Shown piece after piece: positions 24,548 through 33,166 of a stretch of 45,343 nucleotides of DNA; within the stretch, counting starts at the first letter, position 1; the number at the start of each line of letters is the position of its first letter. A program made the position numbers and the translations under genes. The notes under the pieces were generated by a model, which was given only the letters and a program-made list of their open reading frames with translations, was not told the origin of the DNA and did not search any database. Source of the stretch: Prosthecobacter sp. (lineage in GTDB: Bacteria > Verrucomicrobiota > Verrucomicrobiia > Verrucomicrobiales > Verrucomicrobiaceae); assembly GCA_021733925.1 (NCBI GenBank), contig JAIPJY010000057.1, positions 1-45,343 of the forward strand. Reading direction: 5' to 3'.

Positions 24548-25729
24548 GTGAGCACGCTTTGCAGCACCGAAGTCGATTTCGACGAACTTTTGAAGGAGGT
24601 GCATGCGCTGGGCAAATCTGTGCTCCGAGTGCATGCGGCGGATGTGGATCAAAAAGCGCGCTTCCCGGCGGAGTCGGTCGATGCCATGCGCAAAGCGCGC
24701 CTGCTGAGCGCGTATGTGCCTGAAGAGTATGGTGGCATGGGTTTGAGCCTCGTGCAGGTGGCGAAGATCTGCGAAACGCTGGGCCAGTACTGCGGCTCGT
24801 CGGCCATGATTTATGCGATGCACAAGATTCAGGTGGCGTGCGTCGTGCATCATGCCCAGCAGTCCGAATTCTTCTGCGACTATTTGCGAAGGCTGGTGGA
24901 TGAGCAGCGACTCATGGCCTCTGCGACGACGGAGATCGGCACGGGCGGAGACCTGCGCTCCAGCATTTGTGCGGTGGAAGTCACGGGGGATCAGTTCAAG
25001 CTCACCAAGAAGGCGCCCGTCATTTCCTATGGAGAGTATGCGGATGAGATTTTGGTGACCTGCCGCAGTGCGCCTAATGCGCCGGCGAATGAGCAGGTGC
25101 ACGTCATGGTGCGCAAAGGAGAGTACACCGCCGTGCCAATTTCGACCTGGGACACGATGGGTTTCCGAGGCACCTGCAGTTCGGGCTTTGAGCTGACTGC
25201 AACAGGCAGCGCGGAGCAGATCATTCCGCAGCCGTTCAATGAGATTCTGGGGCAGACGATGCATCCCTACTCGCACATCGTGTGGGGCGCGCTGTGGTCG
25301 GGCATTGCGATGGATGCGGTGAACCAGGCCCGTGCTTTTGTGCGTGCCGAAGCGCGCAAGACGCCTGGCGAAACACCCATCTCGGCCATCCGCCTCGGTG
25401 AGGCCGATCAGGTGCTGCAGGTGATGCGGCACAATGTGGCGGCACTGGCTCGTGAATACGATGAGCTGCGCAGCCGCGACTGCCCGGATGTATTTGAAGA
25501 GTTTGGTTTTTCCATCCGCACCAACAATTTGAAGCTGTCCTCATCGCAGCAACTCGTGGACATCGTGGGCCGGGCGATGCTGATCTGCGGCATCTCGGGT
25601 TATCGCAACGATTCCAAATTCAGCATTGCACGCCATCTGCGTGATGCGTATGGCGCGGCGCTGATGGTCAACAACGACCGCATTTTGAAACTGAACGCCA
25701 CAATGCTGCTGGTGCACAAGGAAGGCTGA
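24548..25729 (+). CDS. Acyl-CoA dehydrogenase-like flavoprotein acting on carrier-bound substrate
   Basis: 393 residues with a GTG start; the in-frame ATG at 24443 overlaps the carrier-protein gene and lacks family support. The fold is that of acyl-CoA dehydrogenases: N-terminal helical domain with VPEEYGGMGLSLV, central beta domain (ATTEIGTGGDLRSS and TKKAPVISYGEYADEILV, FAD site), and C-terminal helices. Where typical enzymes have the Glu-containing GTNEI segment near the end, this protein has MVNNDRILKLN, so the catalytic base may differ. It lies 64 bases after the carrier protein and 3 bases before the ligase. Relatives beside aminoacyl carrier proteins may oxidise carrier-bound aminoacyl groups; that role is inferred here. 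Confidence 0.85.
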   Translation: MSTLCSTEVDFDELLKEVHALGKSVLRVHAADVDQKARFPAESVDAMRKARLLSAYVPEEYGGMGLSLVQVAKICETLGQYCGSSAMIYAMHKIQVACVVHHAQQSEFFCDYLRRLVDEQRLMASATTEIGTGGDLRSSICAVEVTGDQFKLTKKAPVISYGEYADEILVTCRSAPNAPANEQVHVMVRKGEYTAVPISTWDTMGFRGTCSSGFELTATGSAEQIIPQPFNEILGQTMHPYSHIVWGALWSGIAMDAVNQARAFVRAEARKTPGETPISAIRLGEADQVLQVMRHNVAALAREYDELRSRDCPDVFEEFGFSIRTNNLKLSSSQQLVDIVGRAMLICGISGYRNDSKFSIARHLRDAYGAALMVNNDRILKLNATMLLVHKEG

Positions 25730-25732
25730 TTT

Positions 25733-26668
25733 ATGACGTGTACATCCACCGCAACCCTCCCACTCACTGAGGCCTATCAGGCGTTTCTTGACCAAGTCAC
25801 GGAAGCCGGACTGCTCGTGCCGCTCGGTGTGCGCGGCGTGTATGGCTACAACGGTGTGTTTGACGGCGTGCTGCAAAGTTTTGACCGCCTTGTCACACGT
25901 CGAGCAGCGCACTTTCAGGCGGATGTGCTGCGGCTGCCCGGGGTGCTGAGCCGCGAGCATTATTTGAAGACGAGCCACCTCGAAAACTTTCCGGACTTGA
26001 TGGGCTCTGTGCACAGCTTCATGGGACGTGAGCGTGAACATGTGGGGATGCTGACGAAGCGCGAAAACGGCGAAGAGTGGACCCAGGACCTGGCGCCGAG
26101 CGCGCTGATGCTGTCTCCCGCGTGCTGCTATCCTTTGTACCCAACGGTGACAGGTACGATATCGAACGAGGGCAAGACGGTGGATCTGCTTTCGCAGGTG
26201 TTCCGGCATGAGCCGTCGATTGATCCGTGCCGTTTGCAAATTTTCCGCCAGCGTGAGTTTGTCCGCATTGGCACGGCCGAACAGGCGCTGGAGCATCGCA
26301 AACAATGGCTGGAACTGGGCCGCGACATTCTGGGGGAGGTCGGTCTTGGAGTGGAGATCGTGCTGGCCAATGATCCGTTCTTCGGGCGTGGTGGGCGTGT
26401 GATGGCGGCCTCGCAGAAGGATCAGGATTTGAAGCATGAGTTCACTTTTGCGGTAGCGACTGAGGAGAAGCCGACGGCAATCGCCTCGACCAACTGCCAC
26501 ATGGATTACTTCGGCAAAGCCTTCGACATCCAGCTGCCGAACGGTGAAGCGGCGCATTCGGCGTGCATCGGGTTTGGGCTGGAGCGCATCACGCTGGCCT
26601 TGTTCAAGCACCACGGATTCGATCCTGACCGCTGGCCGTATGAAGTGAAGAACGCCCTGGAACTATGA
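25733..26668 (+). CDS. Amino acid:[carrier protein] ligase (class II aaRS homologue)
   Basis: 311 residues. Homologue of the catalytic core of atypical seryl-tRNA synthetase without a tRNA-binding domain. Motif 2 is FRHEPSIDPCRLQIFRQREF and motif 3 is GFGLERITLALF. The zinc ligands described for the Bradyrhizobium enzyme have counterparts in Cys131 (SPACC; Cys132 is adjacent), Glu175 (REFVRIG) and Cys278 (HSACIGF), so the enzyme looks active. It activates an amino acid (Gly or Ala in characterised enzymes) with ATP and loads it on the phosphopantetheine arm of a carrier protein, here presumably the product of 24229. Its stop overlaps the next gene by four bases (ATGA). Confidence 0.92.
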   Translation: MTCTSTATLPLTEAYQAFLDQVTEAGLLVPLGVRGVYGYNGVFDGVLQSFDRLVTRRAAHFQADVLRLPGVLSREHYLKTSHLENFPDLMGSVHSFMGREREHVGMLTKRENGEEWTQDLAPSALMLSPACCYPLYPTVTGTISNEGKTVDLLSQVFRHEPSIDPCRLQIFRQREFVRIGTAEQALEHRKQWLELGRDILGEVGLGVEIVLANDPFFGRGGRVMAASQKDQDLKHEFTFAVATEEKPTAIASTNCHMDYFGKAFDIQLPNGEAAHSACIGFGLERITLALFKHHGFDPDRWPYEVKNALEL

Positions 26669-27642
26669 GCCAGCCGTTTCCAGCGCTTGATCCACAAACA
26701 TACGTGCGTCATCGCCTGCACACGCAGGAGCGCGAGTGGGCGGAGACGAACTGCTACGTGGATGTGTGGATCGAAGTATTGCATGCGCGGGGGCTGGAGC
26801 CGATAGCGGCTTTGCCGTTCACGCTGGGCATCGACTTCGAAGGCGACCAGTGGACCTTTTTCAAATACCAGCTGGCGGATTTGTACGATCTCTATGGGCT
26901 CGATGTGCAAGAGCTTGCGATCTATCGCCCGCTGACGGCGCACATCGAGGAGCAGTTGTCGCTGGGACGACCGCTGCTGGTCGAACTGGATTCGTTTTAT
27001 CTGCCTGACACGGCTGGCAGTGCCTACCAGCTTGAGCATGTCAAAACGACGGTGGCCATTGCGGAGATCGACATGGAGCAGCAGCGCCTGGGCTACTTTC
27101 ACGCGCAGGGCTACTATCACCTGCAGGGGGATGATTTTGCGCATGTGTTTCATTTGCGCGGCGAAAAGAATCCTGCGATTTTGCCGCCCTACTGCGAGGT
27201 TGTGAAGACTGCGGCCATGCCCGCGCTGCAAGGCGAGGCGCTGCTGAATGCGTCGCTGGGCTTGCTGCGGCGTCAGTTGCAACGACTGCCGGAGGTGAAT
27301 CCGTTCGTGAAGTTTCGAGCTCGCTTTGAGGCCGACATGCAGTGGCTTATCCATGAGCCGATCGCCACGTTTCATCAGTACTCTTTTGCCACGCTGCGTC
27401 AGTTTGGTTGCTGCTATGAGCTGGCAGGTACTTACCTAAAGTGGCTGCAGAGCCAGGGGGTGGGTGGGCTGGATGAAGCCATTGAGTCGCTGCTCCGGCT
27501 CTCCACCGGTGCGAAGACGCTGCAGTTTCAGCTGGCACGTGCGATGGCGCGGAAGAAGGCGATTGATTTCACACCCGTCGATCAAATGGCGGAGAACTGG
27601 ACCTTGGCGATGCAGCAACTGAAGGCGGCATTTCCCGCGTAA
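26665..27642 (+). CDS. DUF1839 family protein, possible papain-like acyltransferase
   Basis: 325 residues. The N-terminal half shows conserved DUF1839 features: ETNCYVDVWIEVLHARGL (Cys30), TLGIDFEGDQWTFFKYQ, LLVELDSFYLPDT, and EHVKTTVAIAEID (His125) followed by GYFHAQGYYHL. The Cys...DxFyLPD...H order resembles the butirosin BtrH N-terminal/C39-like papain fold, whose founding member moves an acyl group from a carrier protein to a sugar. By analogy Cys30-His125 could transfer the aminoacyl group. This assignment is my inference; DUF1839 is known mainly as a neighbour of amino acid:carrier-protein ligases. It is translationally coupled to the ligase, and the next gene starts after 5 bases. Confidence 0.75.
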   Translation: MSQPFPALDPQTYVRHRLHTQEREWAETNCYVDVWIEVLHARGLEPIAALPFTLGIDFEGDQWTFFKYQLADLYDLYGLDVQELAIYRPLTAHIEEQLSLGRPLLVELDSFYLPDTAGSAYQLEHVKTTVAIAEIDMEQQRLGYFHAQGYYHLQGDDFAHVFHLRGEKNPAILPPYCEVVKTAAMPALQGEALLNASLGLLRRQLQRLPEVNPFVKFRARFEADMQWLIHEPIATFHQYSFATLRQFGCCYELAGTYLKWLQSQGVGGLDEAIESLLRLSTGAKTLQFQLARAMARKKAIDFTPVDQMAENWTLAMQQLKAAFPA

Positions 27643-27647
27643 CCACC

Positions 27648-30152
27648 ATGACGGAACCCGTTCACTTTGCGCCGTGGGCATGCTGCGCGCAGGCTCCCGG
27701 AGCCAGCACTGAACCGGGTGCGGGGCAGGGAGACTGGTTTGCCGCTGAGGTGCCGGGCACGGTGGCTTCGGCACTGCGCGCGCGTGGCCAGTGGGATCAT
27801 CAAAATCCACCGGATCTTGATGGGCAGGACTGGTGGTATCGCACAAGCTTTGCTACGACAGCGCGAATGGCTGATGAGCCCTGCGCCTTGTGTTTCGATG
27901 GGCTCGCATCGCTGGCGGACGTGTGGCTCAACGGGGAACTCATTCTGAGCTCGAACAACATGTTCCGCAGCCATCGCGTGGATGTGGCGCGAGTTTTGCG
28001 CGATGAGAATGAGCTGGTGATCTGCTTTCGTTCGCTCACGGCGGACTTGAAGAAGAAACGTCCGCGTCCGCGCTGGAAAACCAACCTCGTGAACAACCAG
28101 CAGCTACGCTGGCAGCGCACGAGCCTGCTGGGACGCATTCCTGGATGGTCGCCACCGGTGCCTGCGGTGGGGCCGTGGCGTGAGGTGAGACTGGAGCGTG
28201 CTCCCGTGCTGCTGACGGACATCCAAAAGACGGCTTTGCTCGTGGGGGACGAAGGCGTTGTCAGTTTTCGTGCGCGGGTGGCGTCGTCGTTGAAGATCCT
28301 CTCGGCGCGGCTGCAGATCGACGGGCAATTTGAGGAGCTTGAGTGTGAGGATGATGTTCTGCGCGGTGAGCTGCGCATTCAGCACCCTGAACTGTGGTGG
28401 CCGCACACGCATGGCGTGCCGGCGTTGCATGACGGCAAGGTGATCATCGAGACGAGTGCAGGTCCGCATGAGTTTCCGCTGGAGCCAACGGGTTTTCGGC
28501 GGATCGAGGTTTGTGACGATCCTGGGTTTGCCATTCATGTAAACGGTGAGCGCATTTACTGCCGGGGTGCGTGCTGGACGACGAACGATATTTTTACGCT
28601 GGGTGGAACGGTGGAGTCGCTGCGGCAGGATCTCACACTCGCGCGTGATGCGGGCATGAACATGCTGCGCATCGGCGGCACGATGACCTATGAGAGTGAT
28701 GCGTTTTACCGCCTCTGCGATGAACTGGGCATCCTCGTCTGGCAGGACTTCATGTTTGCCAACATGGACTACCCCGCGGAGGACGCTGCGTTCGCTGAAA
28801 ACATCACGATTGAAGCGAAGCAGCAGCTGGACCGATTCGCGCAGCATCCCTGTGTGGCGGTTTACTGTGGTAACAGCGAAATCGAACAGCAGGCGGCGAT
28901 GCTGGGCATGGCGCGTGAGCTTTGGCGCAACGGCTGGTTTGGAGAGAAGCTGCCTGCGCTGTGCAGCCTGCATCATCCTGGCACGGCGTATGTGCCGTCA
29001 TCGCCGAGTGGCGGAGTGCTGCCGTTTCACACGCGGACTGGCGTCACGCATTATTACGGCATCGGTGCGTATCTGCGCTCTCTGCGCGAACTGAGGCAGG
29101 CGGATGTGAAGTTCACCAGCGAGTGCCTGGGCTTTGCGAACATCCCGGAGACGGAGACGATTGATGAGATCATGGGCGGCCTGATGCCGGTGATGCACCA
29201 CCCGCGCTGGAAGCAGCGTGTTCCGCGTGACACCGGTGCTGGATGGGACTTTGAAGATGTGCGGGATCACTACCTGCGTGAACTGTTCAATGTCGATCCG
29301 GTGACGTTGCGCTCGTTCGACATGCCGCGTTATCTGGAACTGAGCCGTGTGGCATCGGGCGAGATGATGGCGCGAACGTTTGCGGAATGGCGCAGTGGTC
29401 ACAGCCGCAACGCGGGTGCATTGGTCTGGTTCTACAAGGATCTGTGGCCGGCGGCGGGATGGGGCATTGTTGACAGTGCCGGAACCCCGAAGGCTGCGTA
29501 CTATCAGCTCAAGCGCGCGTGGCAGACGAGACAGCTGACGCTCACGGATGAAGGTCTGGATGGGTTGCATGTGCATCTCAGCAACGAAACGGCCGAGGCA
29601 GTCGAGGGCTTTGTGGAAGTGCAGTTGCTGCGTGAGCCGAATGTGGTCGTCGCACGACATGAGATCGCATTGAAAGTGGACGGGCGCGCGCTGGAGATGC
29701 GCAGTGTCGATGAAATTCTCGGTTCGTTTTTTGATGTGAACTATGCGTATCGATTTGGTCCGCAGTCGCATCATGTGGTGATCGCGACGTGGTTCAGCGC
29801 GGAGCGTGAGGTGATCAGCGAGTCGTTTCATCTGACCCGCACACGTGATCCCGTGGCGCAGCCATTGTCAGCGGAGATGCTGGATGCCAAGGTGGAGGCG
29901 CTGTGCAACGGGCGCTACCAGCTGACGCTCAAGAGCGACCGGTTTTTGCACAATGTGAGATTGTCGGCCAAGGGGTATCTGCCTGACGACAACTATTTTC
30001 ATCTCGTACCGGACCGGATCAAAACAGTCTCCTTTTCGCCATGCGCTGGGGTGAGCAGGGTGATTGAAGTTTATGTTGAGGCCCTGAACGTGGCGGGCGA
30101 AATTTCAGTGGAGCCTCGTAGTGCATCCCACGAAACTCATCATGACACCTGA
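27648..30152 (+). CDS. GH2 family beta-mannosidase-like glycoside hydrolase
   Basis: 834 residues in GH2 order: an N-terminal jelly roll with GLASLADVWLNGELILSSNNMFRSHRV, an Ig-like domain, the TIM barrel from about 300, and C-terminal beta domains. The acid/base is Glu411 in GNSEIEQQ and the nucleophile is Glu492 in TSECLGF. RGACWTTNDIF and MNMLRIGG are typical of beta-mannosidases. No signal peptide is present, so it should act in the cytoplasm, unusual for a degradative mannosidase and suggestive of trimming or transglycosylation of a biosynthetic glycan. It sits inside the aminoacyl-carrier operon, 5 bases after DUF1839 and overlapping the hydrolase gene by 11. Confidence 0.88.
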   Translation: MTEPVHFAPWACCAQAPGASTEPGAGQGDWFAAEVPGTVASALRARGQWDHQNPPDLDGQDWWYRTSFATTARMADEPCALCFDGLASLADVWLNGELILSSNNMFRSHRVDVARVLRDENELVICFRSLTADLKKKRPRPRWKTNLVNNQQLRWQRTSLLGRIPGWSPPVPAVGPWREVRLERAPVLLTDIQKTALLVGDEGVVSFRARVASSLKILSARLQIDGQFEELECEDDVLRGELRIQHPELWWPHTHGVPALHDGKVIIETSAGPHEFPLEPTGFRRIEVCDDPGFAIHVNGERIYCRGACWTTNDIFTLGGTVESLRQDLTLARDAGMNMLRIGGTMTYESDAFYRLCDELGILVWQDFMFANMDYPAEDAAFAENITIEAKQQLDRFAQHPCVAVYCGNSEIEQQAAMLGMARELWRNGWFGEKLPALCSLHHPGTAYVPSSPSGGVLPFHTRTGVTHYYGIGAYLRSLRELRQADVKFTSECLGFANIPETETIDEIMGGLMPVMHHPRWKQRVPRDTGAGWDFEDVRDHYLRELFNVDPVTLRSFDMPRYLELSRVASGEMMARTFAEWRSGHSRNAGALVWFYKDLWPAAGWGIVDSAGTPKAAYYQLKRAWQTRQLTLTDEGLDGLHVHLSNETAEAVEGFVEVQLLREPNVVVARHEIALKVDGRALEMRSVDEILGSFFDVNYAYRFGPQSHHVVIATWFSAEREVISESFHLTRTRDPVAQPLSAEMLDAKVEALCNGRYQLTLKSDRFLHNVRLSAKGYLPDDNYFHLVPDRIKTVSFSPCAGVSRVIEVYVEALNVAGEISVEPRSASHETHHDT

Positions 30153-31986
30153 GCCACAGGACCAGGCCAGGCGGAGCGCGTTCTATTTTGAGAGCGGTGG
30201 GAGGTCGTTGTTTGCGTGGCTTCACCGTCCCGCTCATGCTGTGGCTGAGCATGGGGTGCTGATCTGTCCGCCGCTCGGACATGAACAGGTTCATTCACAT
30301 CGTGCGCTGCGACACCTCGCGGACAGGCTGGCGGCGCAGGGTTTTGCGGTGGTTCGGCTTGACTATCATGGCACCGGCGACTCCGACGGCACGGAATACG
30401 ATCCGCAACTTTTGGCCACGTGGCAGGCGAATGTGAATGATGCGGTGGAATGGCTGCGCAAGGAGGCGGGCTGTCGGAAGATCAGTCTCGTGGGCCTGCG
30501 CATGGGAGCGACTCTGGCGGCGATGTACGCGGAAAAGAACGAGGTGGAGAGTCTGGTGCTGTGGGCGCCCATTGTGAAAGGCCGGCGCTACGTGCGCGAA
30601 CTCACCGCCTTGAGTCAGACCGCGCAGCTGGCTGCGGGCAGTGATTCAGCAGGCATTGAAGCCATGGGCTTTGTCTATTCACATGAGACAGTCGGCGAAC
30701 TCGCGCAGATGGATCTGCTGTTGCATTCGGTACGTTGCGAGCGGGTGTTGATCGCATCCAATGCGAGCGCGGCGGGTGACTCGGCGTTGCTGGACCATCT
30801 TTTGAAGCAGGGAGTGTTGGCGGAGCTGATGGCGCTGCCTGGGTATGAGGGAATGATGGCCGAACCTCATGAGACCGAGGTGCCGCATGAAGCCCTGCGG
30901 AGCATTGCTGATTGGATGAAGGCCAAGGCACAGCCTGTTGTAGCTGCGTGTGGTGCAGCGTCCTCTCCCGGTGTAAAATCGATGCTGACCCATGGTGCTG
31001 ACTCGGTGCGCGAAAGAATTCATCAGATCAGCAGCGTGCCCGATTTGTTTGGCATCATGACGGAATCGACGGAGCAATCGACCTCACTGCCGTGGATCGT
31101 CATGCTCAATGCTGGCGCCGCGTACCGGATTGGTCCGGGGCGAATCCATGTGGCACTGGCGCGGCAGCTTGCGGCGCTGGGTTATCCCTGCCTGCGGCTC
31201 GACATCAACGGCATCGGCGACAGCGTGGCCGCAGATCCTGAAAAAGAAAATGACACCTACGCGGCGACCGCTTTCCGCGATGTGGACTTGGTGTGCGACT
31301 ACCTGAAAGCGCTGCAACCCGGCCGCCCCATTGTGTTGCTGGGTCTGTGCTCCGGCGCCTACGTGGCCTTTCAGGCTGCGGCACGGCTGACGCATCCGTC
31401 CATCATCGAGGGCATCCTGATCAACCCCCTCGTTTATTTCTGGAAGGAGGGCATGACCATCAATGACACGAACACCGACCAGCTTGTGGCGTGGCGTGAG
31501 TATTGGAATGCGCTCTTCAAATGGAGCCAGTGGAAGATGCTGCTCACCGGCAAGACGCGCCTGGGGTTTACCGGATCGCTGAAACGCTTTGCGGGCCATC
31601 TGATGCCGCGATTCCAGAGATTTGGCAGGTCAACTGCAGCGAGCGAGAAGCCTGAACCGCAGAGCGACTGGGGGCATCCGGCGCGCAAAGACCTGCCCGG
31701 AGATTTGAGCCGTGTCGCTGCTGCGGAGCGAACGCTGGCCATGTTTGTTTCCGACAACGATCCGGGGCATTTTCTGCTGATGTTCCAAGCGCGGCGCAAG
31801 GCCACGCAGCTGATGAAGCAGGGCAAATTGCAATGCCACTTCATCCACCAAGCGGATCACACCTTCTCCACCGCACAGGCGCGCCAGACTTTTTATCGGT
31901 CGCTCACGGGCTACCTGCATCAGCGCTTTAGTTCTGGGTTGATCGAGGAGCGGGCCGTGGATGATGGAAGTGCGCTGACGGCGTGA
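30142..31986 (+). CDS. Double alpha/beta hydrolase, exosortase-associated type
   Basis: 614 residues with two alpha/beta hydrolase domains in tandem. The first (about 10-280) has LICPPLGHEQVHSHRAL and RLDYHGTGDS and, at the nucleophile elbow, GLRMG (118-122), i.e. Arg120 in place of Ser, as in exosortase A-associated hydrolase 2. The second (about 315-600) has LNAGAAYRIGPGRIHV, RLDINGIGDS and the elbow GLCSG (401-405) with Cys403, as in exosortase A-associated hydrolase 1. These usually separate genes appear fused here. Substrate unknown; a thioesterase or glycan-deacylase role would fit the operon. No exosortase is present in the window. The ATG at 30142 overlaps the GH2 gene. Confidence 0.82.
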   Translation: MTPEPQDQARRSAFYFESGGRSLFAWLHRPAHAVAEHGVLICPPLGHEQVHSHRALRHLADRLAAQGFAVVRLDYHGTGDSDGTEYDPQLLATWQANVNDAVEWLRKEAGCRKISLVGLRMGATLAAMYAEKNEVESLVLWAPIVKGRRYVRELTALSQTAQLAAGSDSAGIEAMGFVYSHETVGELAQMDLLLHSVRCERVLIASNASAAGDSALLDHLLKQGVLAELMALPGYEGMMAEPHETEVPHEALRSIADWMKAKAQPVVAACGAASSPGVKSMLTHGADSVRERIHQISSVPDLFGIMTESTEQSTSLPWIVMLNAGAAYRIGPGRIHVALARQLAALGYPCLRLDINGIGDSVAADPEKENDTYAATAFRDVDLVCDYLKALQPGRPIVLLGLCSGAYVAFQAAARLTHPSIIEGILINPLVYFWKEGMTINDTNTDQLVAWREYWNALFKWSQWKMLLTGKTRLGFTGSLKRFAGHLMPRFQRFGRSTAASEKPEPQSDWGHPARKDLPGDLSRVAAAERTLAMFVSDNDPGHFLLMFQARRKATQLMKQGKLQCHFIHQADHTFSTAQARQTFYRSLTGYLHQRFSSGLIEERAVDDGSALTA

Positions 31987-32008
31987 TCGTAGCATCCGCA
32001 ATCGGTCA

Positions 32009-32046
32009 ACAAAAAAGCCCTGTAAACCGTTGATTTACAGGGCTTT
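32009..32046. terminator. Bidirectional terminator between the operon and tRNA
   Basis: A perfect 13-bp stem AAAGCCCTGTAAA (32014-32026) / TTTACAGGGCTTT (32034-32046) with a 7-base loop. The flank on the minus strand is TTTTTTG, suiting the tRNA; on the plus strand TTTGAAATT serves the operon. Confidence 0.9.
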
Positions 32047-32051
32047 GAAAT

Positions 32052-32128
<77 letters not shown>

Positions 32129-32240
32129 ATTTGATGAGGGATGAGGATCGGCTGTCTCAGAGGATTGGCAACCTGTATTTGCAATACTTCACATCTTGAC
32201 CTGCAACATCGGCTGTGGCTTCTCGTTTGCTGCTTCCCGC

Positions 32241-33059
32241 ATGAAATACACTGCTACAACCCTCCTGCTCGCTCTCGCGAGTTTTTCGGCCCTGGCTGCC
32301 GACTCCAAACCTGGCGCTCCAGAAAAACCTTCACCCATCGGCTATTCGGACACGCCGGTCATTCCTGGCACCCAGTGGAAGGTGCATGACATCGACCGTC
32401 CACGTCCAGACCCCGTGGCTCCTGGCGAAAAGCCGGGCGATGCACCTGCCGATGCGATTGTCATCAATGCCGACGCGCTGCAGGCGAAGGAGAAGGACGC
32501 GAAGGGCAAGGAGACCGGCAAGATCATTCCCTGTCCTTGGACGATCGACAGCGGTGTGATGATGATCTCCGGCGGTGACTGCTGGACGAAGCAGGGGTTT
32601 GCCAGCTGCCAGCTGCATCTGGAATGGATGAGCGAGCCGAACACGAAGGGCAATTCGCAGAAAAAGGGCAATGCCGGGGTGTTTTTCATGGACCGCTACG
32701 AGTCCCAGATGCTGGACTGCGACAACAACCCCACCTATGCCGATGGCATGACGGGCGGTGTGTACGGCCAGACACCACCGCTGGTGAACGCCGTGCGTCC
32801 TGCCGGCCAGTGGCAGGTCTATGACATCGTCTTCACCGCACCCAAGCTGGAAGGTGGCAAGGTGGTGGAACCAGCCTACATCACGACTTTTGTGAATGGC
32901 ATCTGCGTGCAGAACCACACGAAGATCATGGGACCGACGAAGCACAAGAACATCACGGACTACAGCGGCGAGTTCCCCGAAAAGGCGCCGATCCGCATTC
33001 AGGACCACAAAAACGAGCCGCCGGTACGCATTCGGAACATCTGGATCAGGCCGCTTTGA
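32241..33059 (+). CDS. Secreted DUF1080 (3-keto-disaccharide hydrolase-like) protein
   Basis: 272 residues. The signal peptide MKYTATTLLLALASFSALAA is followed by a concanavalin-like jelly roll. Family features include the segment around WTIDSGVMMISGGDCWTKQGFASCQLHLEW (read in parts), GNAGVFFMDRYESQMLD, and a closing FPEKAPIRIQDHKN with IRNIWIRPL. DUF1080 proteins are abundant in Verrucomicrobiota and Planctomycetota; some hydrolyse 3-keto-glycosides, partnering with Gfo/Idh/MocA oxidoreductases such as the one at 3358, though the two are far apart here. Followed by a strong terminator. Confidence 0.88.
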   Translation: MKYTATTLLLALASFSALAADSKPGAPEKPSPIGYSDTPVIPGTQWKVHDIDRPRPDPVAPGEKPGDAPADAIVINADALQAKEKDAKGKETGKIIPCPWTIDSGVMMISGGDCWTKQGFASCQLHLEWMSEPNTKGNSQKKGNAGVFFMDRYESQMLDCDNNPTYADGMTGGVYGQTPPLVNAVRPAGQWQVYDIVFTAPKLEGGKVVEPAYITTFVNGICVQNHTKIMGPTKHKNITDYSGEFPEKAPIRIQDHKNEPPVRIRNIWIRPL

Positions 33060-33085
33060 GGCAGCATCAAGGGTCATTTTATATC

Positions 33086-33121
33086 GCAAGGCCGGAGGTC
33101 GCCCCTCCGGCCTTGCTGTTG
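33086..33121 (+). terminator. Terminator after the DUF1080 gene
   Basis: A perfect 13-bp stem GCAAGGCCGGAGG (33086-33098) / CCTCCGGCCTTGC (33104-33116), followed by TGTTGTT. Confidence 0.85.
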
Positions 33122-33166
33122 TTAGGCGGCAATGGTCAAAAGTAAGGAAAGCGTAAGAATGATACA

